DNA of 64,000 bases from Lachnospiraceae bacterium (GCA_017938315.1 JAGBBV010000013.1:62001-126000); one strand, 5' to 3'. Positions 10,401-17,210 are shown, counted from the first letter of the stretch. The notes: generated by a model not told the origin, from the sequence alone. Made by a program: numbers and translations.

Positions 10401-12576
10401 TGATTATCAGGAAGATCTGAAACTTTGCTACGGTTATGTGGATCAGGATTTATATATTGAACTGATGGAAGAAGAGGGATTAGTATACGGCGACGACTTT
10501 ATGTTGGACGACATCTTTACCCCTCATATCCGTCAGGAAGAATATATGCTTGAGTTAAATGCAACTGAGTATGAAAACAGGGCATTAGAACACCATATCA
10601 TGACTTATGGTGAGAAGTATTACTACATTGATGACCAAGGTATCTGGTCCGGTACCGGAAGCAGTGCATCGGTAGAGGAAACAGAAGAAGAGTCAGAAAG
10701 CAGGGAGGATGCATCAGCAACACTTCTCTCAGGTGACTTTGTAACCCTCTATAACGGAAAAGCCCTTAAGTCAAACGGTGATGTAGTGAATGCGGAAACC
10801 GGCGAAAAACTCCGCAGCGTGGCATCAGGTGTTAACTTTATTGAAGATAAAGCAATTCCGCTTCAGGTATTTGTGCCTGAGGGTGCAGATGATGTGACAG
10901 TAGAGACCTACAGCAGGTTCTGTGAAATTATTTCCGGTGACGGTATTGTGGTCCGTGAAGATCAGTACTTACAATCTGCACTGGGTGTGGGAAACATCAT
11001 CGATGGAAGTCTTCCGAATGTGAAGGATGCTGTAGTCCAGTACGTGAAGAAAGATTATGTACACTGTACGATTTTAGGCAGTGATGGAATTATGTATGAC
11101 ATGCACAGCAAAGAAGACATAAACGCACCGGAGGACTTCAGAAGCAGTGGTATTGTTTCCATGACCAACAACTTTAACTGTACAGCACCGTTTATCCTGG
11201 TAGAATACCAAAACGGCGGTATCGTAGGTTACAACTATATGACAGGAGAGTATCTCTTTGATCATTCCATAGCTAACGTGATGGGACTTTTGGATTATGC
11301 AAAGGTATACTTTACAGGAGATAAATCAGAGCTTGCAAACATTTCCTCAACTTATGCAGCAAATGCAAAACTTGCGGAAATTGCCGGAACATCAGAACGT
11401 CTTACCAGTATGATAACCGGTGTCAGTGAAGGTTCTGAAGATGAAAATAACACAGGTGAAAATACTTTAAAGACAAAGAACCCTGACACAGCACAGAAAG
11501 CTGAGAATGGAGAGGTTACAACCAATGTAACTACGGATACTTCCTATGATGATTATGCCGCAGGTATCGATAAAGAAGGTACCAAGGACATCGAAAAGGA
11601 TGCAGGCGGAAACGGAGAAAGCAGTGCAAATGTTACCAATACAGTAGGCCTTTCTGCATTAACCGAAGACGGTGATGTGAATACTACCGGAGGAAAAGGA
11701 AATGATTCCGGAAATGAGAACACCCCTACGAATACAGTGGAAGGTGATTCCACAGAATCCGGAACCGGAGATGGTGATGGTGTAAACATTGCACAAGGAC
11801 AGGTGACAGCATCCGGAACCGGTAGCAGTGAACATGGTGAAGGCGACGATGAAACAGAAGGCACCAAGAAGCTTGATCTGTCAGATGAATCTGATTTAGA
11901 TGATGAAGATACTGAGGGTGAAGGCGACGAAAAAGACGCAGAAGCCGAAGACACCGAAGAAGGTGAAGGCACCGGCGAAGGTGAAGGTGACGGCGAAGGT
12001 ACCAAGGAAGGTGAAGGCACAAGTAAAAACACCGAAGAAGGCGAAGGCGAAAGTAAAGACACCAAAGAAACCGAAGGTGAGGACGTCAAAGATATCGGAG
12101 ACGGAGATACCAAAGAAGGTGAAGGCGAAAATAACGGAGATGGTACTTCAAGTGGACTGCCGGCCCATGGAACAACCTTAGTTTCCACCGCAGGAACCCA
12201 GGTTACAATACCTTCAAGTTCTGCATCTAATAGTAACGGAACTACATCGGATATTGTATCTTCGAATAATCAGTCCTCTTCCAACACAGGAAGCGTTGAA
12301 GGAAGACAGGCTGAACTGATTACGGTTTACAATCATTCAACCGGAACCTACGAAATTGTAGATAAGGGACAGTATCTCACCAATCAGAATTACTATTCTG
12401 AAAACCAGAAGCTCAACATCCAGAATCTGAGCAGTGTATATTCAGGCTTTGCAGCAAAAGAGCCCGAAAAGAAACAGGCAAACGGACTAGGATTATATGT
12501 CTTTGTCACCCTGTGCGCACTGGGCGGAATCGGAGGAACCATCTGGTACCGTAAAAAACATAAAATGAAGTTCTAA
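1447..12576 (+). CDS. Giant GLUG-repeat cell-surface protein, 3,709 aa
   Basis: One intact frame of 11 kb. It begins with a Lys plus hydrophobic segment (residues 1-21), then about 220 residues of globular ectodomain, an acidic Glu run turning into a Lys/Ser-rich linker (about 245-330), several beta-sandwich or Fn3-like segments (about 350-1120), and three right-handed beta-helix style modules. Each module opens with a phrase like LANDIDFAG (about 1,130, 1,575, 2,080) and is followed by GLUG repeats such as GGIVGNNGTVGKLEN, GGLVGCLYEARLENC, GGVVGHSQGNVDRS and GGLAGENYYASG (at least nine). A Thr/Ser/Glu/Gly low-complexity stalk (about 3,340-3,620, strongest at 3,484-3,571) leads to a C-terminal membrane segment (about 3,682-3,700) and a basic tail RKKHKMKF. 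No LPxTG is present, so anchoring is by membrane segments at both ends. GLUG proteins are usually adhesins or surface proteins; ligand unknown. Terminator follows at once. Confidence 0.88.
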   Translation: MKKIWLGIGAIVIIILLLLQTRFTEFLRLDNSGYAVETGKVKQLLLADPNEEEFVGEDVPLTAFEALEYVYQRGNSYYLGEKKKTEIDMDFPMLISDGAGVMFTDNESILFDVEFEEYETYRGLMMSDKVAYNPGGERADANEYLFAQMSNGLYTNLTPMTFEDNGELREVTMNSFICFRENYFTYMEPVNGISVYQRCNRIAEDDIITINEEEYTYRDLLLLLNALSERKERTYPTVSPEIPEVEIPEVEIAEKEEAAPDALVEEEVEESEEEEEEAEAEEEEDDTKQKEKKQSTSKKTSTVKKNPSKKSSSSKGSSKGSKQQGSMGVRPDSARPDKVTGDKAEKPVENYVKPTVTVHDIRAGVYRVMVDVSVDDPAARLNTLRKVQFEFYEVADDGTETLVYRTYTGAGSNKTVEGGNGAIKPDTTYRVNVYYTYYDEYNDSIVETLMDLPGGGLITTRPRSELGKVVFKTGTEGGINYMDIPYYYDNKLVLTSVAYDPDPALTDPEAVYAIDNAAGLTIDIKGVTDPGFQINSKVDNMALGNIKRGVLTDVSSTSALKPNSSYTYEIKAKDFGGFDIVLENHTGAFDTCKARPQATLTIDKNEIANFEIDAAMIDPENSAIPAEGSSDYDVYLVIATKQYNMPGGFTWEDCEDYLANGRTFADEENGVEEGKVHYVYKFAANEIVKNGKIDLSQKVSIDSLDLNTKYNAYLLADFDLNNKRGPQRHEEVAFLKFTSASLSSLGNIYVKVDIADINAHSAIIDFSLNDTRTNKVLTELLSSVTFNITPIGGENPDAFITFNSDDMTHFTGWYVDSNGDRVRDENLLMSIRMDEDCFDETLGGHPLTSMTEYQIVPDIKATYPATNGKEYDMKVVLTTSKFKTMREPAKVIIENDLFAAGTLRFNVKVEDPDNAITGNSGHVVVMNVYDSNRNFIKAVRIPKNTEDFIYQEIKGLDPAKKYFLNFVAVEYNEGYSNATFESNKVIYTHMVDQSLDISGTLKLQNMEAGIQKNELVANTKVTINDPTRILNKELPYYISIEKNGVNITDSYGSNKTCIIDYEYDARHVITKDHPYTVEKGNNTYKMTLYIKYNGNDLILDTLTFNSEDVVIGISSAQQFMQVMKDTGGKGRFVITDNIDLGTTNTVYKVNGKDVKPTAVVGNFNGQIDFQGYELSINKMGDVAGIFTNIGPDGEVSNAVFNFKSENGTRVYDDGILCNYNYGHIHDVIVNYKGGSNVANQYYGLLCRVNASSGLIERFVINNAPEDGLFPFVADYEAGLVAASNVGTIRDGYVYGEDIYGAPSKSRGGALNLGGIVGNNGTVGKLENVFSLVNVIVSPPQDAGKANTQYGAVSGAANGSISNAYSVGQSKYTVPDLANSETYDVDGIGPALGTNNSTNRNIYYWNEQQKSYVNGKYQELISLESLHDYNWQKGVLDSAFDVQPVEVGFYPQVIMSGELPEQELIPLPERSYANLIEIMSATVLSYAEDGNSAEVEFRISNTRNVFVEEITIDGLTVVLDHNSATSADGYTTIIGTVSEPTKFVSAYEITGAKCQYNSRTQTVEFTPAPLLMVDFYRDIHNADEWYEYVVKKPTENARLANDIDFAGVQPKYIRVTSNYTGKLNGGKKDGCTYGYSLKNINFSSEKDAFVFSALYGEINGVVVEGLNLGTAKTQTQDTTGFVRNLYGNVKNVHMKGVEIGGTDYVGSLVSYARSGSVIQDCTASNVTITYRELPNTNTTATVGGLVGCLYEARLENCYVRDVDITATDLRGSRGIGGVIGYAYSSVIDSAYATGDITARSMDVGGIVGQYVSGRARACIKNVIARVNVTCNQNAVGGLVGEMRLTESPLTEQTNMTGIAFGNVFCSNTDSEDVSYTVGYMSGHRGTFYGTDFQLLNGIVGAQKDKNTYGLLTYEQTMDASVYTDGSLLNMDDCYDYSVVEDGFMPKLYYADQSGLLPFQDTDQHISLVKVTNNLLQVTAIDVDKVARTIWMDVAGPAGYTITGVNIPQLKYEETLNGILTIPENGTARVVVKYLQETQQEHFLDSYNLVEISYRKADSSEIGRSDFSANPIRVPLTLFKDIHNIQTWNEAFSEEHNCGNYENYRVTKDIDFGTQESYFTNAKVGRLVGVVTGNEGQRANLTNIQIKKNNENLIFRLNSELSNINFTDCSVETAGRDNVGLIGTSAGRIYDVNFENISIENKSATRNYVGIIGYQQGGTIGEYDETDPEKGKIVARNISVGQQYGLVGNAGGITGYATMETSFANIEAENIKVRGTTRLGGIIGASGKISIDGINAKDITVIGTTEGRVGGILGAGATGYTSTNSAYMKNITLTGTPVYDENGNIISSSTTIGIDEAKAATNAIYVGGVFGYLEAYGTGHSGTSVNNKEPIYVNGIVVQGYGSHVGGIGGYLYTINNATIENSLITTVKAPTAGMTYFGGIGGRTNYNNYYNKVVNCQVKPTNFSYAGLVSGWQYSSSIHYAQAENSSLIAKNTLANGAERLYYGGIAGYNAASTNYCTVYNCTIDASDGNMSRVGGVVGHSQGNVDRSFYYAAPAGADGPTADAKYYVRGKNLVGGLAGENYYASGSVTRSYSNANVIATGNYAGGLLGAYENGYSKTTLNGSDRFTYAGCSMKNNYFAGTVSAEGDYAGGLIGRLGMAYGDKVAANHKELGGRNASTEIEGGKSGSSYESAYTTYNLMLAESVKSAGDHVYAFAGNYDGFEGKANYNYNGNSAGADDTTKDKAIYTYMYAGTTLNGVKLDDMKNAGETGSYEAAPEGARNGGTYRYKRFGDYSDDSGVANRANVRILLPDDLEYIFTTDGDGVKRGGYRGMKWFIYQNGQSGRDANGDMRGDLFRLITKDVNYSKANMGADDTAFYKGYAYLPHARINSAASAISDWLTKYQSTMRMALPVPQGIFGERVETVSRTMSLRARPIQTYGVLYQSDVDKITVEFSEDLLSGGYFILYCGGEIVDHQLINKRAYSYTYDYQEDLKLCYGYVDQDLYIELMEEEGLVYGDDFMLDDIFTPHIRQEEYMLELNATEYENRALEHHIMTYGEKYYYIDDQGIWSGTGSSASVEETEEESESREDASATLLSGDFVTLYNGKALKSNGDVVNAETGEKLRSVASGVNFIEDKAIPLQVFVPEGADDVTVETYSRFCEIISGDGIVVREDQYLQSALGVGNIIDGSLPNVKDAVVQYVKKDYVHCTILGSDGIMYDMHSKEDINAPEDFRSSGIVSMTNNFNCTAPFILVEYQNGGIVGYNYMTGEYLFDHSIANVMGLLDYAKVYFTGDKSELANISSTYAANAKLAEIAGTSERLTSMITGVSEGSEDENNTGENTLKTKNPDTAQKAENGEVTTNVTTDTSYDDYAAGIDKEGTKDIEKDAGGNGESSANVTNTVGLSALTEDGDVNTTGGKGNDSGNENTPTNTVEGDSTESGTGDGDGVNIAQGQVTASGTGSSEHGEGDDETEGTKKLDLSDESDLDDEDTEGEGDEKDAEAEDTEEGEGTGEGEGDGEGTKEGEGTSKNTEEGEGESKDTKETEGEDVKDIGDGDTKEGEGENNGDGTSSGLPAHGTTLVSTAGTQVTIPSSSASNSNGTTSDIVSSNNQSSSNTGSVEGRQAELITVYNHSTGTYEIVDKGQYLTNQNYYSENQKLNIQNLSSVYSGFAAKEPEKKQANGLGLYVFVTLCALGGIGGTIWYRKKHKMKF

Positions 12577-12611
12577 AAAAAACCGCTGAGGCTTTGGCTT
12601 CAGCGGTTTTT
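12577..12611 (+). terminator. Rho-independent terminator of the surface-protein operon
   Basis: Directly after the TAA: AACCGCTGA, a ten-base loop region, TCAGCGGTTTTT. The A-tract before and T-tract after make it plausible in both directions. Confidence 0.85.
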
Positions 12612-12636
12612 CGAAAAGATAGTATTGGGATAAATC

Positions 12637-12665
12637 TTGCATAATGGTAGGCAATGCCGTATACT
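12637..12665 (+). promoter_or_regulatory. Vegetative promoter for the HTH-Fic pair
   Basis: TTGCAT (12637-12642), 17 bp, TATACT (12660-12665), 31 bp upstream of the HTH start codon. The -10 lies in the AT-rich dyad-like sequence GTATACTGTATAT, a possible autoregulatory operator. Confidence 0.6.
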
Positions 12666-12696
12666 GTATATAGAGAAATAAGTGGAGGTAATTATC

Positions 12697-13056
12697 ATGG
12701 AAGTGAGAGAATTGCGTTTACAAACAGGATTGAGCCAGAGTAAATTTGCCAAAATGTTTGATGTTCCGGTTTCTACTTTGAAAGATTGGGAACAGGAAAG
12801 AAGAAATCCTCCGGCATATGTTATAAATATGATGAGAATGATTTTACAATATAAAGGGATGCTGATCAGCCAAAGTTATGTGGAAGCATGTGATGCGAGA
12901 AGAAAGAGCGTGGAAAATGCTATGGCTATTATGTTAAGCGCTACAAATGGTCCTGACGAATTGTTTTTAGAGGTGTTGGATTCCTATATTTTTGGAAAAA
13001 TAACATTGGAAGAGTTGGAAGTCAGAATTGATAGATTGGAGTATTTGGGAGCATAA
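12697..13056 (+). CDS. HTH protein with VbhA-like tail, candidate antitoxin/regulator, 119 aa
   Basis: Start at ATG 12697, eight bases after GGAGG; the longer GTG start at 12682 would overlap that site. Residues 1-60 are an XRE-type helix-turn-helix (LSQSKFAKMFDVPVSTLKDW). Residues about 68-119 resemble the VbhA antitoxin helix bundle that precedes Fic toxins: a basic helix RRKSVENAMA, a GPDE turn, then FGKITLEELEVRI, which matches the RYxxGEISLEE pattern as I remember it. In VbhA the inhibitory motif is S/TxxxE(G/N); a gap-free placement puts Ile, Ala and Thr at those three positions, so the inhibitory Glu appears absent. The gene is 3 bp before a fic gene, fitting a toxin-antitoxin operon in which this protein also represses its promoter. 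The family link to VbhA is from memory, not a search. Confidence 0.78.
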   Translation: MEVRELRLQTGLSQSKFAKMFDVPVSTLKDWEQERRNPPAYVINMMRMILQYKGMLISQSYVEACDARRKSVENAMAIMLSATNGPDELFLEVLDSYIFGKITLEELEVRIDRLEYLGA

Positions 13057-13059
13057 TAT

Positions 13060-13794
13060 ATGAGTGGTGGAAAGAATTGTTACCCGGGAAGTGATGTCCT
13101 TATTAATAAATATAACATTCGCGAAAAGGAACTTTTGGAAAAATTTGAAATACAGAAGGTGTTTGTGAAGCTGTTAGGGTTGGATGTGAAGCCTACAAGG
13201 ATTGCCTATACTTATGATATGGAGCATATGATAAACATTCATAAATATTTATTTGGGGATATTTATGAATGGGCAGGAATATTCCGAAAAGAAAATTTGA
13301 ATAAGAGTGAGCGTGTTTTGTCCGATGGTTCTGCGGAGTATGCAGACTACCATGAGATTGAGACTCACTTGGAGAAATTGCTGCAAGAATATGCAGATTT
13401 TGATTGGATGAAGACTACGAAAAAGGGAGATGTGGTTTTTGATTTCTTATTGGAATTATGGAGTATTCATCCTTTCAGAGAAGGAAACACCAGAACTTGC
13501 ATTACATTTCTGTGGCATTATTTAAAGGGAAAAGGTGTAGATTTTCAAGTGGCGTTGCTGCGGAATAATCCGATGTATGTGAGGGATTCGTTGGTTATGG
13601 CGAATTATGACCAAAAGGAATATCTAAGAAAGATTATTTCTGATGCGTTGCAAGGTGAGGCACAGGAATCAGAGTATTCCATGGGCGAGGAGCAGGCAGG
13701 AGAGCAATATAAAATTGCAAAATCGGATTATGAAGCATTTAGAGAGAAGTATTCGATAAAGAAGGATAATAGATTGCTTAGAACAGATAATTGA
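13060..13794 (+). CDS. Fic-domain protein (putative AMP/nucleotidyl transferase toxin), 244 aa
   Basis: The Fic core motif HPFREGNTRT occurs at residues 137-146, with catalytic His137, phosphate-binding Glu141-Gly-Asn143 and Arg145. The usual flap-forming hairpin GDIYEWAGIFR is at 66-76. The distal Arg of HxFx(D/E)GNGRxxR is replaced (RTCI, Ile148), and Gly is Thr at the GNG position, a variant I recall from Gram-positive Fic proteins. Fic enzymes transfer AMP or related groups from nucleotides to hydroxyl side chains of target proteins. No S/TxxxE(G/N) inhibitory helix is visible in the C-terminal tail (residues 200-244, charged and probably flexible), so inhibition would have to come from the upstream HTH partner. 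The target is unknown. Confidence 0.88.
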   Translation: MSGGKNCYPGSDVLINKYNIREKELLEKFEIQKVFVKLLGLDVKPTRIAYTYDMEHMINIHKYLFGDIYEWAGIFRKENLNKSERVLSDGSAEYADYHEIETHLEKLLQEYADFDWMKTTKKGDVVFDFLLELWSIHPFREGNTRTCITFLWHYLKGKGVDFQVALLRNNPMYVRDSLVMANYDQKEYLRKIISDALQGEAQESEYSMGEEQAGEQYKIAKSDYEAFREKYSIKKDNRLLRTDN

Positions 13795-13819
13795 AATTAT
13801 TCCCATTCTGTGGTAAAAT
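13791..13819 (+). promoter_or_regulatory. Vegetative promoter for pyrE
   Basis: TTGAAA (13791-13796), 17 bp, TAAAAT (13814-13819), overlapping the last codons of the fic gene and 70 bp before pyrE. No PyrR-type attenuator is seen in the short leader. Confidence 0.6.
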
Positions 13820-13888
13820 TTTCGAAGTAAACAAAAGATAAAATTTGTAAGAAGTATATTGTGATAAAGAGCGACACAGGAGGTTATG

Positions 13889-14566
13889 ATGGAACAGTAC
13901 AAGCAGGAATTTATTGAATTTATGGTAGACTGCCAGGTGCTCAAATTTGGCGAGTTTACATTAAAGAGCGGAAGAAAGTCTCCTTTCTTTATGAATGCGG
14001 GAGGGTATGTGACCGGAAGCCAGCTGATGGGACTTGGTGAATACTACGCAAAGGCCATCCATGATACATACGGTGATGATTTTGATGTTTTGTTCGGACC
14101 TGCTTACAAGGGAATTCCGATTAGCGTGGTAACTTCCATTGCCTACAGCAAATTATATGGCAAGGAAGTGCGTTACTGTTCCGACCGTAAGGAAGAGAAG
14201 GACCACGGCGCTGACAAGGGCAGCTTTCTGGGAAGTAAGCTTCAGGATGGCGACAGGGTGATTATGATTGAGGATGTGACTACCTCTGGAAAATCCATGG
14301 ATGAAACCGTACCCAAGGTAAGAGGCGCAGCCAATGTAGAAATCGTTGGACTGATGGTTTCCTTAAACCGTATGGAAAAAGGACAGGGAGACAAGAGTGC
14401 ACTTGAAGAAATCAAAGAGAAGTACGGATTTGACGCAAATGCCATAGTTACTATGGAAGAAGTGGTAGAATACCTGTATAATAAAGAATATAAAGGCAAT
14501 ATTTATATTGACGATACATTAAAAGCAGCAATTGATGCATATTATGAGCAGTATGGTGCGAAATAA
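13889..14566 (+). CDS. pyrE: Orotate phosphoribosyltransferase
   Basis: Converts orotate and PRPP to OMP and pyrophosphate, the fifth step of UMP synthesis. The PRPP-binding signature is VIMIEDVTTSGKSM at about residues 129-142, with the typical FTLKSGRKSPFFMNAG substrate region at 21-36 and an internal LFGPAYKGIP. Length (225 aa) is normal for the longer, clostridial PyrE form. Two ATGs are adjacent (13886, 13889); the second has better spacing from AGGAGG at 13878-13883. No other pyr genes are in the window, so pyrE here is separated from the rest of its pathway, or the others lie elsewhere. Confidence 0.93.
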   Translation: MEQYKQEFIEFMVDCQVLKFGEFTLKSGRKSPFFMNAGGYVTGSQLMGLGEYYAKAIHDTYGDDFDVLFGPAYKGIPISVVTSIAYSKLYGKEVRYCSDRKEEKDHGADKGSFLGSKLQDGDRVIMIEDVTTSGKSMDETVPKVRGAANVEIVGLMVSLNRMEKGQGDKSALEEIKEKYGFDANAIVTMEEVVEYLYNKEYKGNIYIDDTLKAAIDAYYEQYGAK

Positions 14567-14581
14567 GAAAGGAACGTGACA

Positions 14582-14734
14582 ATGGGAGAAAAGATTTATA
14601 AGACCATGAACGGTAGCGGGGCATTAAGTATTGCAGTTGGTATCATAACACTTGTTGTGGGAGTTGTTTGCGGCATCCTGATGATTGTGGGCGGTGCCAG
14701 ATTATTAGCAAACAAATCGAAGATTCTATTTTAA
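14582..14734 (+). CDS. Small single-pass membrane peptide, 50 aa
   Basis: A short frame after pyrE: it begins MGEKIYKTMNGSG, continues with a hydrophobic, Gly/Val-rich segment (about residues 13-43, IAVGIITLVVGVVCGILMIV) and ends in a basic tail. It has an AAGGAACG ribosome binding site 7-10 bases before ATG and lies 15 bp after pyrE. Codon usage and clean boundaries suggest a real gene. The pattern of a hydrophilic N-terminus and one or two glycine-rich helices is seen in small membrane proteins of clostridia, but I cannot name it. It sits ahead of another small membrane protein (14795-15115). Confidence 0.6.
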   Translation: MGEKIYKTMNGSGALSIAVGIITLVVGVVCGILMIVGGARLLANKSKILF

Positions 14735-14794
14735 AAGACAGCGGGCATTTCTGTAAGCAGGGATGCCTTCTTTTCGTTTCGGAGAGGAAGATTT

Positions 14795-15115
14795 ATGTTT
14801 AAGAAAAGTTATATGTTTACCAATAAGAGCCACCCGTTAAAAGGTATTATGGGGACGATTTTGGGTATTCTTTCTATTATAACATTAGTGACAGCCGTGT
14901 TTTTGTCCTACAAACAGGGTGGGGTATCCTCCGCCAGATATGGAGCAGCCGCACTGCTTGCTGTCATATTTGAAATCATAGGAATCGTATTGGGAGTATG
15001 GTGCCTTATGGAGAGGGATCATTTTAAATTGTTTCCGGTACTTGGAATTGTGCTGAATGTAGCGGGACTTATGATGTTAAGCTTAATATTATATGCAGGA
15101 GCGTATTTGAGTTGA
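14795..15115 (+). CDS. Three-helix membrane protein of unknown function, 106 aa
   Basis: ATG 14795 follows GGAGAGGAAG. After a basic, hydrophilic start (MFKKSYMFTNKSHPLKG) come three predicted membrane segments (about residues 18-40, 49-68 and 80-104), with a charged loop ERDHFK between the second and third. It recalls the small DUF6142-like proteins of Lachnospiraceae, a tentative memory-based match. The stop (TGA 15113-15115) overlaps the start of the aminopeptidase gene (TGATG), so the two are translationally coupled. Confidence 0.75.
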   Translation: MFKKSYMFTNKSHPLKGIMGTILGILSIITLVTAVFLSYKQGGVSSARYGAAALLAVIFEIIGIVLGVWCLMERDHFKLFPVLGIVLNVAGLMMLSLILYAGAYLS

Positions 15116-17172
15116 TGATTGAAGAGAGATTTTTGCTTGCACAGGAGCGAATCTGTGAAATAAAAGAGGAACATGGTCTGCCGGAAAACTTCCGGGATTA
15201 TTTTGCAGCGATGGCTGAATTTGTGATGATGACGGCAGATACGTATAAATATGTAGCAGAGGGCAAATTATATCTGGCTTCCCTGGATGAACTAAAAAGG
15301 CTTAACCATAAGCTTTACGAAGATATTTTGTCGGAAAATTATGGAAACAGCTATGGAAACCCGGCATGCAGCGTGGCAAAGCTGGGAGAGGACTATGGAA
15401 AATTATTATCGGCACTTTATGCGGAACTTAGAAGTATGATTCCATGGGCATTTGAAAAACAGTTGGATGAAATGGTGATCCGCATGGAACTGTTTTTGGA
15501 AATTTACGGCGCTTTTTTATGTGCATGGGAAGAAAGTAAAGAGCTGCCGGAGTATGAAGATATCCGCAAGACGATGTATTTCTTTGTCAGTGATTATACA
15601 AGGGAATCTTTTATAAAGAAACTGGATGCGATGTTAAATCCGGAGAATGATTTTGCCCTTTCCATTATGCGCGCAAGTGACCTTAAAAGCCCGGAATATC
15701 TGTACTATTTCGGAGAGTATATTACGGACAACGAGTTAAAAACCTGGGAGCATTTAAAGAATGTACCGGAAGAAACCATTGCCCTTATGGCAAATACCTA
15801 CACAGAAGGCTACCGCATCGGCTTTGAAGTGGGAAATAAGGATATTTCCAAGAAAAAAACGGTAAATATCAGATATTGTCTTGGCTTTGAGCGGATGATA
15901 AAAAGGTCGGTAGAGAATTTCGGGAAAATCGGGTTAAAACCCACGATTTACAGGGCTGCAGTCAGCCTGTTACAGGGAAAAGGATTAAACCGCATCGGCT
16001 ATTATGGCGCCATTCCCAATAAGCAGTATGATTTTGACCATAAGGACGACCAGGCCCTCTTTCTGGATAAGAGGCTTTTGCAGGTGCGCCTTGAAGCATG
16101 GCAGGAGGCTTATGAAACTTATAAAGAACAGGCGGCAGTGTTCGGTGGCCCTGCAGTGGTAGAAGTTTTTGGCGAAGCGCCTGTGGACTTGAAAGAGAAA
16201 AAGGAAGCCCTGCATTTGTCCAAGACCCAACAGAAACTGGCGGTGGAATATATGTCGGCAGCAGGGGAAATCCAAAACAAGTATATCAAAGGAGAGGAGA
16301 GAAGTTTTACGATTATAGCCTTTCCCACTCCTGAAATCGGGGAAGACTATCCGGCTATTTTTGATGAAGTCATAAAGATTAATACATTGGATTACAGTCT
16401 GTATCAAAGACTGCAGCAGACAATCATTGATACCCTGGATCAGGGAAAATATGTGCTTGTGAAAGGCATGGGTGATAATAAAACAAATCTAAAGATTATG
16501 CTTCATACCCTCACCGACCTGCAAAGGCAGACCAATTTCGAAAACTGTGTAGCGGACGTAAATATCCCTGTGGGAGAGGTCTTTACTTCGCCGGTACTTA
16601 CAGGTACGGAAGGGGTGCTTTTTGTAAGCCGTGTTTACTTAAATGAACTGGAGTATAAAGATATTTCCATTACTTTTAAAGACGGAATGGTGACGGATTA
16701 TACCTGTGCAAACTTTGATACGGAGGAAGAAAATAAAAAGTATATCAGGGATAATGTGTTATTCCATCATGAAACGCTTCCCATGGGTGAGTTTGCCATC
16801 GGAACCAATACCACAGCTTATGTGGTAGGAAGAAAGTATGGAATTGAAGATAAGTTTCCTATTTTAATTGCAGAAAAGACAGGTCCCCATTTTGCGGTAG
16901 GTGATACCTGCTATTCCCATGCAGAGGAAGTGAGGGTTTATAATCCTGACGGAAAAGAGATCATAGCAAGGGATAATGAATGCTCCATAAAGAGAAAAGA
17001 GGATTCCTCCAAGGCTTATTTTAACTGCCATACAGATATTACCATTCCTTATGATGAACTGGGTGAGGTCAGTGTGGTAACGGCAGATGATGAGGTGATT
17101 ACCATTATAGAAGAAGGACGGTTTGTACTGCCGGGATGCGAGGAACTGAACAAACCTCTGGAAGAAATGTAA
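15115..17172 (+). CDS. M29-family-like aminopeptidase with long N-terminal extension, 685 aa
   Basis: ATG 15115 overlaps the previous stop. The C-terminal ~370 residues look like the thermophilic-type M29 metallo-aminopeptidases: PVGEVFTSP (about residue 486), HHETLPMGEFAIGTN (about 552-566), HFAVGDTCYSH (about 591-601) supply the expected Glu, Glu, His, Tyr and His ligands, and the protein ends in a beta domain. The first ~300 residues are helical, unlike the classical ~400-residue M29 enzymes, and lack a signal peptide, so the enzyme is probably cytoplasmic. It would release N-terminal amino acids from peptides using two metal ions. The extension may be an oligomerisation or substrate-gating domain; I could not identify it. 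Confidence 0.82.
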   Translation: MIEERFLLAQERICEIKEEHGLPENFRDYFAAMAEFVMMTADTYKYVAEGKLYLASLDELKRLNHKLYEDILSENYGNSYGNPACSVAKLGEDYGKLLSALYAELRSMIPWAFEKQLDEMVIRMELFLEIYGAFLCAWEESKELPEYEDIRKTMYFFVSDYTRESFIKKLDAMLNPENDFALSIMRASDLKSPEYLYYFGEYITDNELKTWEHLKNVPEETIALMANTYTEGYRIGFEVGNKDISKKKTVNIRYCLGFERMIKRSVENFGKIGLKPTIYRAAVSLLQGKGLNRIGYYGAIPNKQYDFDHKDDQALFLDKRLLQVRLEAWQEAYETYKEQAAVFGGPAVVEVFGEAPVDLKEKKEALHLSKTQQKLAVEYMSAAGEIQNKYIKGEERSFTIIAFPTPEIGEDYPAIFDEVIKINTLDYSLYQRLQQTIIDTLDQGKYVLVKGMGDNKTNLKIMLHTLTDLQRQTNFENCVADVNIPVGEVFTSPVLTGTEGVLFVSRVYLNELEYKDISITFKDGMVTDYTCANFDTEEENKKYIRDNVLFHHETLPMGEFAIGTNTTAYVVGRKYGIEDKFPILIAEKTGPHFAVGDTCYSHAEEVRVYNPDGKEIIARDNECSIKRKEDSSKAYFNCHTDITIPYDELGEVSVVTADDEVITIIEEGRFVLPGCEELNKPLEEM

Positions 17173-17210
17173 ATATAAGGAAAACTTAAGGAAAGATATG
17201 TGAAATAAGG

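Noticed and set aside
11900-12181. Lys/Val-rich alternative frame in the surface-protein gene
   Set aside because: It is the +1 shadow of the EGEG repeat region of the giant protein; composition follows from GAAGGTGAA repeats.
14735-14780. GGCAT...ATGCC as a terminator after the 50-aa gene
   Set aside because: Stem is only five pairs with a 14-base loop; too weak to list.
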